Source of the DNA: an uncultured bacterium
GTDB lineage: Bacteria; Verrucomicrobiota; Kiritimatiellia; CAIKKV01
Reading direction: 5' to 3'
Assembly: GCA_903828035.1 (NCBI GenBank)
Contig: CAIKKV010000684.1
Coordinates: 1-5,638, forward strand
DNA length: 5,638 bases
Within the stretch, counting starts at the first letter, position 1, and each line of letters opens with the position of its first letter. The position numbers were made by a program, and so were the translations under genes. Positions 1 through 5,359 of the stretch are shown here, in pieces. Under the pieces are notes generated by a model that was not told the origin of the DNA, searched no databases, and saw nothing but the letters and a program-made list of their open reading frames with translations.

Positions 1-102
1 CGGAACTGAAAGGAGGCCGAAGCCGAAGGCCACCATTCCCTGCAGCACCCCGCCCAGAAGGACAATCAGCAAAGCGCATAGGATCTGATGCACATTCATC
101 AT
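1..102 (-). CDS. TauE/SafE-family permease, N-terminal fragment (gene runs off the left edge)
   Basis: Only the first 33-34 codons of a leftward gene are in the window. They read MNVHQILCALLIVLLGGVLQ and then GMVAFGFGLLSVP. This is a hydrophobic first membrane segment followed by a glycine-rich Q-G-x-x-x-F-G-F-G-L-x-x-V-P stretch, which is how TauE/SafE (DUF81) permeases begin. Members of that family are inner-membrane proteins linked to export of sulfite, sulfoacetate and other organosulfur anions, but the substrate cannot be told from this fragment. Two adjacent ATG codons (first bases at 102 and 99 on the minus strand) can start it. Neither has a clear Shine-Dalgarno sequence, and the frame stays open further upstream, with a GTG at 111. 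It is divergent from the YgiN-like gene at 226. The family call rests on one motif and is moderate. Confidence 0.6.
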   Translation of the reverse strand, partial: MMNVHQILCALLIVLLGGVLQGMVAFGFGLLSVP

Positions 103-225
103 GAAAGACACTACTTGGCTCGGGCAAAGAAAGCAAGGCAGGAACCGATTTTACGGCAAAGCGCTTGCGCTGAACCGGTGGTTCTTTTACAGTTAACGCT
201 TCTTCAACACACAACAGGAGCGGTC
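103..225. promoter_or_regulatory. Divergent intergenic region with two adjacent inverted repeats; candidate promoter/operator
   Basis: This gap must hold the promoters of the leftward permease and the rightward monooxygenase. Two short inverted repeats abut each other: AGCGC-TT-GCGCT (160-171) and GAACC-GGT-GGTTC (172-184). On the plus strand a weak promoter can be drawn with TTGCGC (165-170), a 17 bp spacer and TACAGT (188-193), which would place the second repeat in the spacer. On the minus strand TAAAAT (plus 148-153) is a fair -10 for the permease, but no good -35 accompanies it. The repeats are seen directly. Their role as a shared operator is inference, and the promoter matches are poor enough to be chance. 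Confidence 0.3.
216..220 (+). promoter_or_regulatory. Ribosome binding site fixing the start of the YgiN-like gene
   Basis: AGGAG lies 5 bases before the ATG at 226. It supports that start over an in-frame ATG at 88, which lacks a Shine-Dalgarno sequence and would add 46 residues that do not fit the family. Confidence 0.7.
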
Positions 226-531
226 ATGATCAGTGTTCTGGCGTCCATTCAAGTCAAGCCCGGGTGCAAGGATAAGTTCCTCTCCATCTTCAAGGCCAAC
301 GTGCCCGCCGTGAAAGCCGAGGACGGCTGCCACGAATACAGCCCCACGGTTGACGCCCCCGCCGGCCTGCCGCCCCAGAAGCTCGATGCCGACCTGGTGA
401 CCATCATCGAAAAGTGGAGCAGCCTCGACGCCTTGCGCGCCCACCTGGCCGCGCCGCATATGGCTTCCTACCGGGAAAAGGTCAAGGATCTGGTGGCCGG
501 CGTTTCCCTGAAGGTCCTGCAGGACGCCTGA
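226..531 (+). CDS. YgiN-like ABM-domain protein (putative quinol monooxygenase)
   Basis: This 101-residue cytosolic protein is one antibiotic-biosynthesis-monooxygenase (ABM) domain, a small dimeric ferredoxin-like fold. It begins with the beta strand ISVLASIQVKPG. It then carries EDGCHEYSPTVDAPAG (about 37-52), the strand VTIIEKWSS (about 65-73) and a helix with LRAHLAAPHMASY (about 77-89). The E-x-G-C-H-x-Y, E-x-W and H-L-x-x-P-H-M signatures match E. coli YgiN closely as I recall it. YgiN oxidises menadiol to menadione and is thought to take part in quinone redox cycling without a bound cofactor. The length is normal for the family. The start is set by AGGAG at 216-220. The gene stands alone between the divergent permease and the 106 bp gap before proS, so it probably has its own promoter. 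The family is firm; the quinol substrate is inferred by homology. Confidence 0.85.
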   Translation: MISVLASIQVKPGCKDKFLSIFKANVPAVKAEDGCHEYSPTVDAPAGLPPQKLDADLVTIIEKWSSLDALRAHLAAPHMASYREKVKDLVAGVSLKVLQDA

Positions 532-545
532 TCCTCCGGAAACGC
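500..545. repeat. Nested inverted repeats across the 3' end of the YgiN-like gene
   Basis: An 8-bp perfect inverted repeat, GCGTTTCC (500-507) and GGAAACGC (538-545), encloses a 12-bp perfect palindrome, GTCCTGCAGGAC (514-525), and the TGA stop at 529-531. The only T-run (TTTT at 569-572) lies 23 bases past the outer arm, so this is not a standard intrinsic terminator. It could be an mRNA 3'-end structure or chance. Confidence 0.4.
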
Positions 546-575
546 GTTCGGCAGGCGCGCGACGGCCCTTTTAGC

Positions 576-604
576 TTGCATAACGCCTTGGCATTTTAAA
601 TACT
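576..604 (+). promoter_or_regulatory. Candidate promoter for proS in an AT-rich patch
   Basis: The gap before proS (532-637) contains an AT-rich stretch, GCATTTTAAATACTTAGGA (591-609), that stands out from its GC-rich surroundings. The best sigma70-like pairing is TTGCAT (576-581) and AATACT (599-604) with a 17 bp spacer, matching consensus at only 3 and 4 of 6 positions. Placement before the first gene of a same-strand cluster supports a promoter here; the exact boxes are uncertain. No T-box leader features are visible in this gap. Confidence 0.25.
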
Positions 605-637
605 TAGGACTTTGCCCAACCTCACAAGGAGTGCCTC

Positions 638-2335
638 ATGCGTCTGTCGAACACCTTGATCCCGACTCTCCGGGACGCCCCCCAGGATGCCGAAATTGAC
701 AGCCACAAGCTGATGATGCGCGCCGGCCTGATCCGCAAGCTCGGCGGCGGCCTCTACACCTTCCTGCCCATGGGGCTGCGCGCGCTTCGCAACGTCGAAC
801 GCATCATCCGCGAAGAGATGACCCGCGCCGGCGCCATCGAAGTGCTCATGCCGTCGCTCCAGCCCAAGGAAATCTGGGAGACGACCGGCCGGTACGAGAC
901 CCTCAAGAAGAGCATGTTCCGCATTCGCGACCGCCAGGACCGCGAAATGGTGCTCGGCCCGACGCACGAGGAAGTCATCACGGAGCTCATCTCCCACGAG
1001 CTCAACTCCTACCGCCACCTGCCCCGGACCTTCTACCAGATCCAGACGAAGTTCCGCGACGAAATCCGGCCGCGCTTCGGCCTGATGCGGGCGCGCGAGT
1101 TCATCATGAAGGACGCCTACAGCTTCGACCTGGACTGGGAATGCCTCGACCGCAGCTACCAGGCCATGTACAAGGCCTACCAGCGCATCTTCGACCGCTG
1201 CGGCCTGCGCGTCAAAATCGTGGAAGCCGACACAGGCGCCATGGGCGGCAACGCCTCTCATGAGTTCATGGTCCTCGCGGATTCGGGCGAAGACGGCATC
1301 GTCGAGTGCGAAGCCTGCGCCTACGCCGCCAACGTCGAGCGCGGCGAACGCTCCCTGAAGACCTACGATGCGCAGCCCGCCGGCCCCGCCGCCGCCGAAG
1401 TCGCCACGCCGGGCGTCCGGACCATCGAGGAAGTCTCCGCCTTCCTCAAGATCCGCGCCTCCGGCCTGATCAAGACGCTGATCTACCTGGCCGACGGCAA
1501 GCCCGTGGCGGCCCTGGTTTCCGGCGACCGCGACCTGAACGAGGTGAAACTCGCCAAGGCCATCGGCTGCAAGGAGCTGGTCATGGCCGACGCCACCCAG
1601 ATCGAGAAGATCACGGGCGGCCCCCTGGGCTTCTCCGGCCCGGTGGGCCTGGCGATTCCCGTGTATGCCGAAATCGCGCTCAAGGGGCGGGCCGGCATGG
1701 CGAGCGGGGCGAACAAAGCCGACACCCATCTCCTGAACGTCTGCCTGGAGCGCGACGTGAAGAGCCCCGTCTACCTGGACCTGGTGAACGTCAAGACGGG
1801 CGACGGCTGCCCCCGCTGCGCCGCCGGCAAGCTGCGCGAGATGCGCGGCATCGAGGTCGGCCACGTCTTCAAGCTGGGAACCAAGTACAGCGAAGCGTTC
1901 AACGCCGCCTACCTGGACGCCAACAAGGAAAAGAAGACCATCATCATGGGCTGCTACGGCATCGGCGTCACCCGCACGCTCCAGGCCGTCATCGAGCAGA
2001 GCCACGACGAGAACGGCATCATCTGGCCCGCGGGCGTGGCGCCGTTCATCGCCGCCGTCCTTCCCCTGTCCCCGAATGAAACCTGCATGAACACCGCCCT
2101 GGCCCTGGAGGCGCAACTGATCGAGGCGGGCATCGACGCCCTGGTCGACGACCGCGACGAGCGCCCGGGCGTCAAGTTCAAGGATGCCGACCTGCTCGGC
2201 TTCCCGATCCGCATCGTGGTGAGCGACCGCTCCCTGGCCGAAGGCAAGGTCGAGATCCGCAAGCGGACCGAAAAGACATCCCAGCTCGTGCCGCTGGCCG
2301 AGGCTGTCGCCCTGGTAAAGTCGCTGATCTCCTAA
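638..2335 (+). CDS. proS: Prolyl-tRNA synthetase (bacterial type, with editing domain)
   Basis: This 565-residue cytosolic enzyme charges tRNA-Pro with proline using ATP. The class II catalytic core is clear: VLMPSLQPKEIWETTGR (about 69-85, motif 1 region), GPTHEE (107-112), FRDEIRPRFGLMRAREFIMKDAYSF (about 139-163, motif 2) and GCYGIGVTRTLQAVIE (about 438-453, motif 3). The insertion editing domain that clears misacylated Ala-tRNA-Pro lies at about 225-400. It includes LIKTLIYLADGKPVAALV with Lys279, apparently the counterpart of E. coli Lys279, then GDRDLNEVK and SGANKADTHLLNV. A C-terminal anticodon-binding domain follows (DDRDERPGVKFKDADLLGFP, about 504-523). Length is normal for the bacterial form. 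Cys pairs C224-x-x-C227 and C391-x-x-C394 flank the editing domain and may bind zinc. AAGGAG at 626-631, six bases before the ATG, fixes the start. An HU-family gene follows after 26 bp. Confidence 0.97.
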   Translation: MRLSNTLIPTLRDAPQDAEIDSHKLMMRAGLIRKLGGGLYTFLPMGLRALRNVERIIREEMTRAGAIEVLMPSLQPKEIWETTGRYETLKKSMFRIRDRQDREMVLGPTHEEVITELISHELNSYRHLPRTFYQIQTKFRDEIRPRFGLMRAREFIMKDAYSFDLDWECLDRSYQAMYKAYQRIFDRCGLRVKIVEADTGAMGGNASHEFMVLADSGEDGIVECEACAYAANVERGERSLKTYDAQPAGPAAAEVATPGVRTIEEVSAFLKIRASGLIKTLIYLADGKPVAALVSGDRDLNEVKLAKAIGCKELVMADATQIEKITGGPLGFSGPVGLAIPVYAEIALKGRAGMASGANKADTHLLNVCLERDVKSPVYLDLVNVKTGDGCPRCAAGKLREMRGIEVGHVFKLGTKYSEAFNAAYLDANKEKKTIIMGCYGIGVTRTLQAVIEQSHDENGIIWPAGVAPFIAAVLPLSPNETCMNTALALEAQLIEAGIDALVDDRDERPGVKFKDADLLGFPIRIVVSDRSLAEGKVEIRKRTEKTSQLVPLAEAVALVKSLIS

Positions 2336-2361
2336 CCGGTCCACCGCAAAAGGACGCCGCC

Positions 2362-2646
2362 ATGACAAAAAGGGAACTGGTCAACCGAATTGCCGAAGAA
2401 ACCGAGCTGACCCAGCAGCAGGTCTACGCCGTGATCCAGAAAATGCTCGACGCCATCACGGAAAGCCTGGTCAAGGGCCAGACGATCGAGTTCCGCGATT
2501 TCGGGGTGTTTGAAGTCAAGACCCGCAAGGCCCGCCTGGGACGAAATCCCAACAAGCCGGAAAACACGGTGCCGATCCCCCCCCGGCGCATCGTCAAGTT
2601 CAAGCCCGGCAAGGCGATGAAAGAAAAGGTGCTGACGCTGCCATGA
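2362..2646 (+). CDS. HU/IHF-family DNA-binding protein
   Basis: This 94-residue protein has the full HU/IHF fold. Dimerising helices start TKRELVNRIAEETELTQQQV. The IEFRDFGVFEVKTRKARLGRNP segment (about 42-63) leads into the DNA-wrapping beta arm, and the C-terminus is VKFKPGKAMKEKV (about 78-90). Pro63 in GRNP is at the position of the proline that intercalates between base pairs in HU and IHF. The arm reads NKPENTVPIPPRR instead of the usual KTGE-type sequence, a variant I associate with PVC bacteria. Such proteins bend DNA as dimers in nucleoid organisation, replication and recombination. HU and IHF cannot be told apart from sequence alone here. AAGGA at 2350-2354, seven bases upstream, supports the start. 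The stop overlaps the hisS start as ATGA, which suggests translational coupling. Its place between two synthetase genes is unusual. Confidence 0.93.
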   Translation: MTKRELVNRIAEETELTQQQVYAVIQKMLDAITESLVKGQTIEFRDFGVFEVKTRKARLGRNPNKPENTVPIPPRRIVKFKPGKAMKEKVLTLP

Positions 2647-3923
2647 GCGATCCGATCGAAACAGGTTTCGCCCCGCCCCGGGGCATGCGCGATTTTTATC
2701 CCGAGGAAATGGCCGTCCGCAACGCCGTGTTCGCGGCCTGGGCGGCCGCCGCCCGGCAGTCGGGCTTCGTTCAATACGATGCCTGCGTCGTCGAAAACCT
2801 CGACCTGCTCAAGCGCAAGGGCGGCGAGGAGATTGCCGACCAGCTCTACACCTTCCAGGACAAGAGCGGGCGCGACCTGGCCCTGCGCGCGGAGATGACC
2901 CCCACCCTGGCCCGGATGGTGGCGGCGCGCCAGACGCAGCTGCCCCTGCCCCTCAAGTGGTTCACCATCGCCCAGTGCTTCCGCTACGAGCGCATGTCGC
3001 GCGGCCGGAAGCGCGAGCACTACCAGTGGAACCTGGACATCATCGGTGAGGAGTCCGTCTCCGCCGAGGCGGAGGTGGTGGCCACGGCCGTTCGCGCCCT
3101 CGCCAAGCTGGGCCTCGGGCCGGCCGATGCGCAGGTGCGAGTCAACAGCCGGGCCCTGCTGAGCGACCTGTTCAACCGCGCGGGAATCGCCGCCGGGCAC
3201 CATGCCGCGATCTTCCTGGCGCTCGACAAGCGCGGCAAGATCGAGGATGCCGAGATCGCCACCCTGCTTTCCCAGCAGGGGCTTGACGCCGCCGCCGTCG
3301 AGGCCGCCTTCAAGGTCATGGGCATCCGGACTTTCGACGAGGCGCTCGCGATGCTGGGCGCGGAGACGCCCGCTTCGGCCGAGCTTTCCTCCTTCTTCAA
3401 CCTGTGCGCCGATCATGGCGTGCAGGACAGCGTCGTGTTCGACATCTCCATCATCCGCGGCCTTGGCTACTACACCGGCATCGTCTTCGAGTGCTTCGAC
3501 GCGGCCCGGCAGTTCCGCGCCATCTTCGGCGGCGGACGCTACAACAACCTGCTGGCCATGCTGGGCGGAAAGCCCATGGGAGCGGTGGGCCTCGGCTTCG
3601 GCGATGTCGTGATCGTGGAAGTGCTGGCGGAAAAGGGGCGCCTCCCCGCGGTTCACGAAGAGGGGCTCATCCATGTCGGCTACATGGACGAAAACCAGCG
3701 CAGCGCCGCCATCCGCCTGGCCGCCACGCTCAGGGGCCAGGGCCGGAACGTCAGCCTCGGCCTCTGCCGCGAAAAGCCCAAGGCGTTCTTCTCCCGGGCC
3801 GGACGAACCGGCCTCGGCGAAGCCATCTACGTGGGGCCGGACGATGTGGCCCGCGGCGTGGTGCGGGTCAAGAATATGGCCGACCGCACCGAGCGGGAGA
3901 TTCCGCTGCAAGGACCGGCATGA
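2643..3923 (+). CDS. hisS: Histidyl-tRNA synthetase (variant subclass)
   Basis: This 426-residue cytosolic class II synthetase charges tRNA-His. Visible in order are PPRGMRDFYPEEM (11-23, start of the core), LRAEMTPTLARMV (81-93), motif 2 FRYERMSRGRKREHYQWNLDIIG (113-135), the HisA histidine-binding motif IRGLGYYTGIVFE (271-283) with the conserved Arg272, and motif 3 AIFGGGRYNNLL...GAVGLGFG (293-320). A C-terminal HGTP anticodon domain follows (about 341-426). The length is typical. The HisA motif has Gly where canonical bacterial enzymes have Asp (RGLDYYT). Motif 2 carries YQWNLDIIG, and FGDVVI follows motif 3. I associate this combination with planctomycete- and plastid-like enzymes, as opposed to the E. 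coli type. The start overlaps the HU stop (ATGA). No well-placed Shine-Dalgarno is present (AAAGG is 13 bases away), so translation probably depends on coupling. The stop likewise overlaps the next gene. Confidence 0.96.
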   Translation: MSDPIETGFAPPRGMRDFYPEEMAVRNAVFAAWAAAARQSGFVQYDACVVENLDLLKRKGGEEIADQLYTFQDKSGRDLALRAEMTPTLARMVAARQTQLPLPLKWFTIAQCFRYERMSRGRKREHYQWNLDIIGEESVSAEAEVVATAVRALAKLGLGPADAQVRVNSRALLSDLFNRAGIAAGHHAAIFLALDKRGKIEDAEIATLLSQQGLDAAAVEAAFKVMGIRTFDEALAMLGAETPASAELSSFFNLCADHGVQDSVVFDISIIRGLGYYTGIVFECFDAARQFRAIFGGGRYNNLLAMLGGKPMGAVGLGFGDVVIVEVLAEKGRLPAVHEEGLIHVGYMDENQRSAAIRLAATLRGQGRNVSLGLCREKPKAFFSRAGRTGLGEAIYVGPDDVARGVVRVKNMADRTEREIPLQGPA

Positions 3924-4582
3924 ACATCCGCATCCTCCCCCTCGGCGCCTTCGAGGCCAATTGCGTGCTTGTCTCGGACGACGCGGGGCTGACCCTGGTG
4001 ACCGATCCGGGCGCGGACGCCGACGAACTGGACGGCGAATTGACCCGTCACGGGCTGACGGTCGGCGCCTACCTCGTCACCCACGGCCATGTTGACCATG
4101 TCAGCGCGCTGCCCGACCTGTGGCGCCGCCGCCAGGCGCCGGTCTTGATTCATCCGGCGGATGCCGCCTGGGCCTTCACCCCGGTGAACGCCATCCCCCC
4201 CTATCCCTCACCGGCCCGGCCCGCAGGCCCCTATCCGGAGGTGGCGGAAAACGCCGTCTTCACATTCGGCGGGCTGACATTCCGGGTCCTCTCCACGCCC
4301 GGCCATACGCCCGGCTGCGTGTGTTTCTATTTTGAAAAGGAAGGCGTCCTGCTCACCGGCGACACGCTATTCGAAGGCTCGGTCGGCCGAACGGACCTGC
4401 CCGGCGGAAACGGCCGCACGCTGGCCGATTCGCTCCTCAAGCTGGCGGTCCTGCCTCCTGCCGTACGGGTCATTGCCGGACATGGCGAAGAGACCACCAT
4501 CGGAAATGAATTGCAGAACAATTATTTCATGCAGGGTGCGGCGCGCGCGCTGGCCCGGCTGAAAAACAAATCCGGCCTTTAG
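3920..4582 (+). CDS. MBL-fold metallo-hydrolase (glyoxalase II-like, YcbL type)
   Basis: This 220-residue cytosolic protein has all the metal ligands of the metallo-beta-lactamase fold: THGHVDH (54-60, the HxHxDH motif), His129 in STPGHTPG, Asp148 in LLTGDTLF and His188 in IAGHGE. The GSVGRTDLPGG stretch (153-163) and the length resemble short glyoxalase II-like proteins such as YcbL, not full-length GloB with its extra glutathione-binding helical domain. The likely activity is hydrolysis of a thioester such as S-lactoylglutathione, but the true substrate is unknown. A proline-rich loop (about 93-106, PPYPSPARPAGPYP) covers the region after the first metal motif. AAGGA at 3910-3914, five bases before the ATG, supports the start, which overlaps the hisS stop as ATGA. 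The same frame is open upstream through hisS, but that part is not coding. The stop overlaps that of the convergent methyltransferase gene. Confidence 0.9.
   Translation: MNIRILPLGAFEANCVLVSDDAGLTLVTDPGADADELDGELTRHGLTVGAYLVTHGHVDHVSALPDLWRRRQAPVLIHPADAAWAFTPVNAIPPYPSPARPAGPYPEVAENAVFTFGGLTFRVLSTPGHTPGCVCFYFEKEGVLLTGDTLFEGSVGRTDLPGGNGRTLADSLLKLAVLPPAVRVIAGHGEETTIGNELQNNYFMQGAARALARLKNKSGL
4552..4580 (+). terminator. Weak candidate terminator at the convergent gene ends
   Basis: GGCCCGG (4552-4558) can pair with CCGGCC (4572-4577) with one bulged C and a 13-base A-rich loop, followed by only TTT. It sits at the end of the rightward cluster, inside the last codons of the MBL gene. The stem is short and the T-run poor. 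No better terminator exists between the convergent genes. Confidence 0.2.
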
Positions 4583-5358
4583 TCCCGCTGCCGGCGGACC
4601 TCGTAAAAGAAAATTCCCGCCGCCACGGCCGCATTCAGCGATCCGACATGTCCGTACTGGGGGATGCGCGCCAGAATCGAACAGCGGGACCGCATGGCTT
4701 CGCTGATTCCGGCTCCCTCGTTGCCCACCACCAGGCAGACCGGAACGCGCAAATCACAGGACTCCAGCTCCTGCTCCGCCTTTTCGCTGGCGCCCACAAG
4801 GAAAACACCCCGCTCCCGGAGGGAATCCGCGGCCGACTCGAGGCTTTCCACCCGCGTGATGGGTATTCGATTCACGGCGCCCGCCGAGCTGCGGGCCGCC
4901 ATGCTGCTGACGCCCGCCTGCCCTGCCACGGGAAGAATGGCGGCCTGCGCCCCGAACACTTCGGCCGAGCGCAAAATGGCGCCGAGATTATAAGGGTCCT
5001 GGATGCCATCGAGCATCACAACGAACGGAGCGGCGCCGCCTGAACCCAGCGGGAGTTGGGCGAACGGGGTGTACGGAAAAGCGAGCATGCGGGCCAGGTA
5101 CCCCTGGTGTTCGCCGGTGTGCCCCAGCTTTTCCAGCATGGCCGGCGGGACAACCTGCACAGCCGCGCCGAGCTCAGAGGCGCGGGACCGGGCGTCCTGC
5201 AGAGCCTCTCCGGAGAGGCTCTCGGACAGGAACAGGTCCGCGATGGGCCAGCGGCCCGCGGCCAGCGTTTCCAGCACGAGATTGCGGCCCCAGATCCAGC
5301 ATTTCTGATGGCTGCCGAGAAGCTCTTTTCCTTTTCCCCGCTTGTACCGTTCCACCAT
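4579..5358 (-). CDS. TrmH/SpoU-family RNA 2'-O-ribose methyltransferase (RlmB-like)
   Basis: This 259-residue SPOUT enzyme would transfer methyl from S-adenosylmethionine to a ribose 2'-OH in rRNA or tRNA. The N-terminal L30e-like substrate-binding domain (about 18-92) runs from CWIWGRNLVLETLAAG to GEHQGYLARM. The knotted catalytic domain has LDGIQDPYNLGAILRSAEVFG (116-136, with Asn124 and Arg130), LVVGNEGAGIS (209-219) and IPQYGHVGSLNAAVAAGIFF (232-251), the three standard motifs. The two-domain layout and length fit RlmB (23S rRNA Gm2251), but TrmH, AviRb or an unassigned SpoU type cannot be excluded, so no symbol is given. I chose the ATG at 5358. It lies one base after the upstream gene's stop, as in coupled genes. 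An in-frame ATG at 5421 would overlap that gene by 60 bases and add a basic tail that does not match the family. Neither start has a clear Shine-Dalgarno. A 22-bp palindrome falls in codons 46-53. Confidence 0.9.
   Translation of the reverse strand: MVERYKRGKGKELLGSHQKCWIWGRNLVLETLAAGRWPIADLFLSESLSGEALQDARSRASELGAAVQVVPPAMLEKLGHTGEHQGYLARMLAFPYTPFAQLPLGSGGAAPFVVMLDGIQDPYNLGAILRSAEVFGAQAAILPVAGQAGVSSMAARSSAGAVNRIPITRVESLESAADSLRERGVFLVGASEKAEQELESCDLRVPVCLVVGNEGAGISEAMRSRCSILARIPQYGHVGSLNAAVAAGIFFYEVRRQRD
5201..5222. repeat. Perfect 22-bp palindrome inside the methyltransferase gene
   Basis: The arms AGAGCCTCTCC (5201-5211) and GGAGAGGCTCT (5212-5222) are exact reverse complements with no spacer. 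In RNA this would form a 9-bp stem closed by a CCGG tetraloop. It lies in codons 46-53 of the leftward gene, encoding part of SESLSGEAL in the N-terminal domain. The neighbouring pair CGGAC (5223-5227) and GTCCG (5236-5240) makes a second small inverted repeat with an 8-base loop. Function unknown. Confidence 0.85.
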
Positions 5359-5359
5359 G

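Noticed and set aside
88..225. Possible 46-residue N-terminal extension of the YgiN-like protein
   Set aside because: No Shine-Dalgarno at 88, the added residues do not fit the ABM family, and the region holds inverted repeats expected of a regulatory gap. AGGAG at 216-220 supports the ATG at 226.
532..637. T-box or other riboswitch leader before proS
   Set aside because: The gap is only 106 bases, lacks the conserved T-box bulge sequence and has no terminator/antiterminator pair.
596..2368. Open minus-strand frame of 590 codons opposite proS
   Set aside because: It is in codon register with proS, where antisense stops need TTA, CTA or TCA codons that are rare in GC-rich genes. Its composition is Asp/Gly/Ala/His-rich with no recognisable domain.
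3797..3813. Hairpin GGCCGG-ACGAA-CCGGCC inside hisS
   Set aside because: A 6-bp GC stem within a conserved coding segment is expected by chance in sequence this GC-rich. Similar pairs occur at 2135-2173 and 3059-3074.
2424..3911. Open minus-strand frame of 495 codons opposite the HU gene and hisS
   Set aside because: It overlaps two firmly identified genes, shows no family motifs and has the repetitive His/Gly/Ala/Asp-rich make-up of an antisense shadow.
3404..3919. In-frame upstream extension of the MBL gene through hisS
   Set aside because: This is an Arg/Pro/His-rich alternate frame of hisS. The MBL fold starts at 3920 with its own AAGGA.
4541..4550. Alternating GC run (five GC units)
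   Set aside because: Short, inside the MBL coding sequence (Ala-Arg-Ala codons), and not unusual for the base composition.
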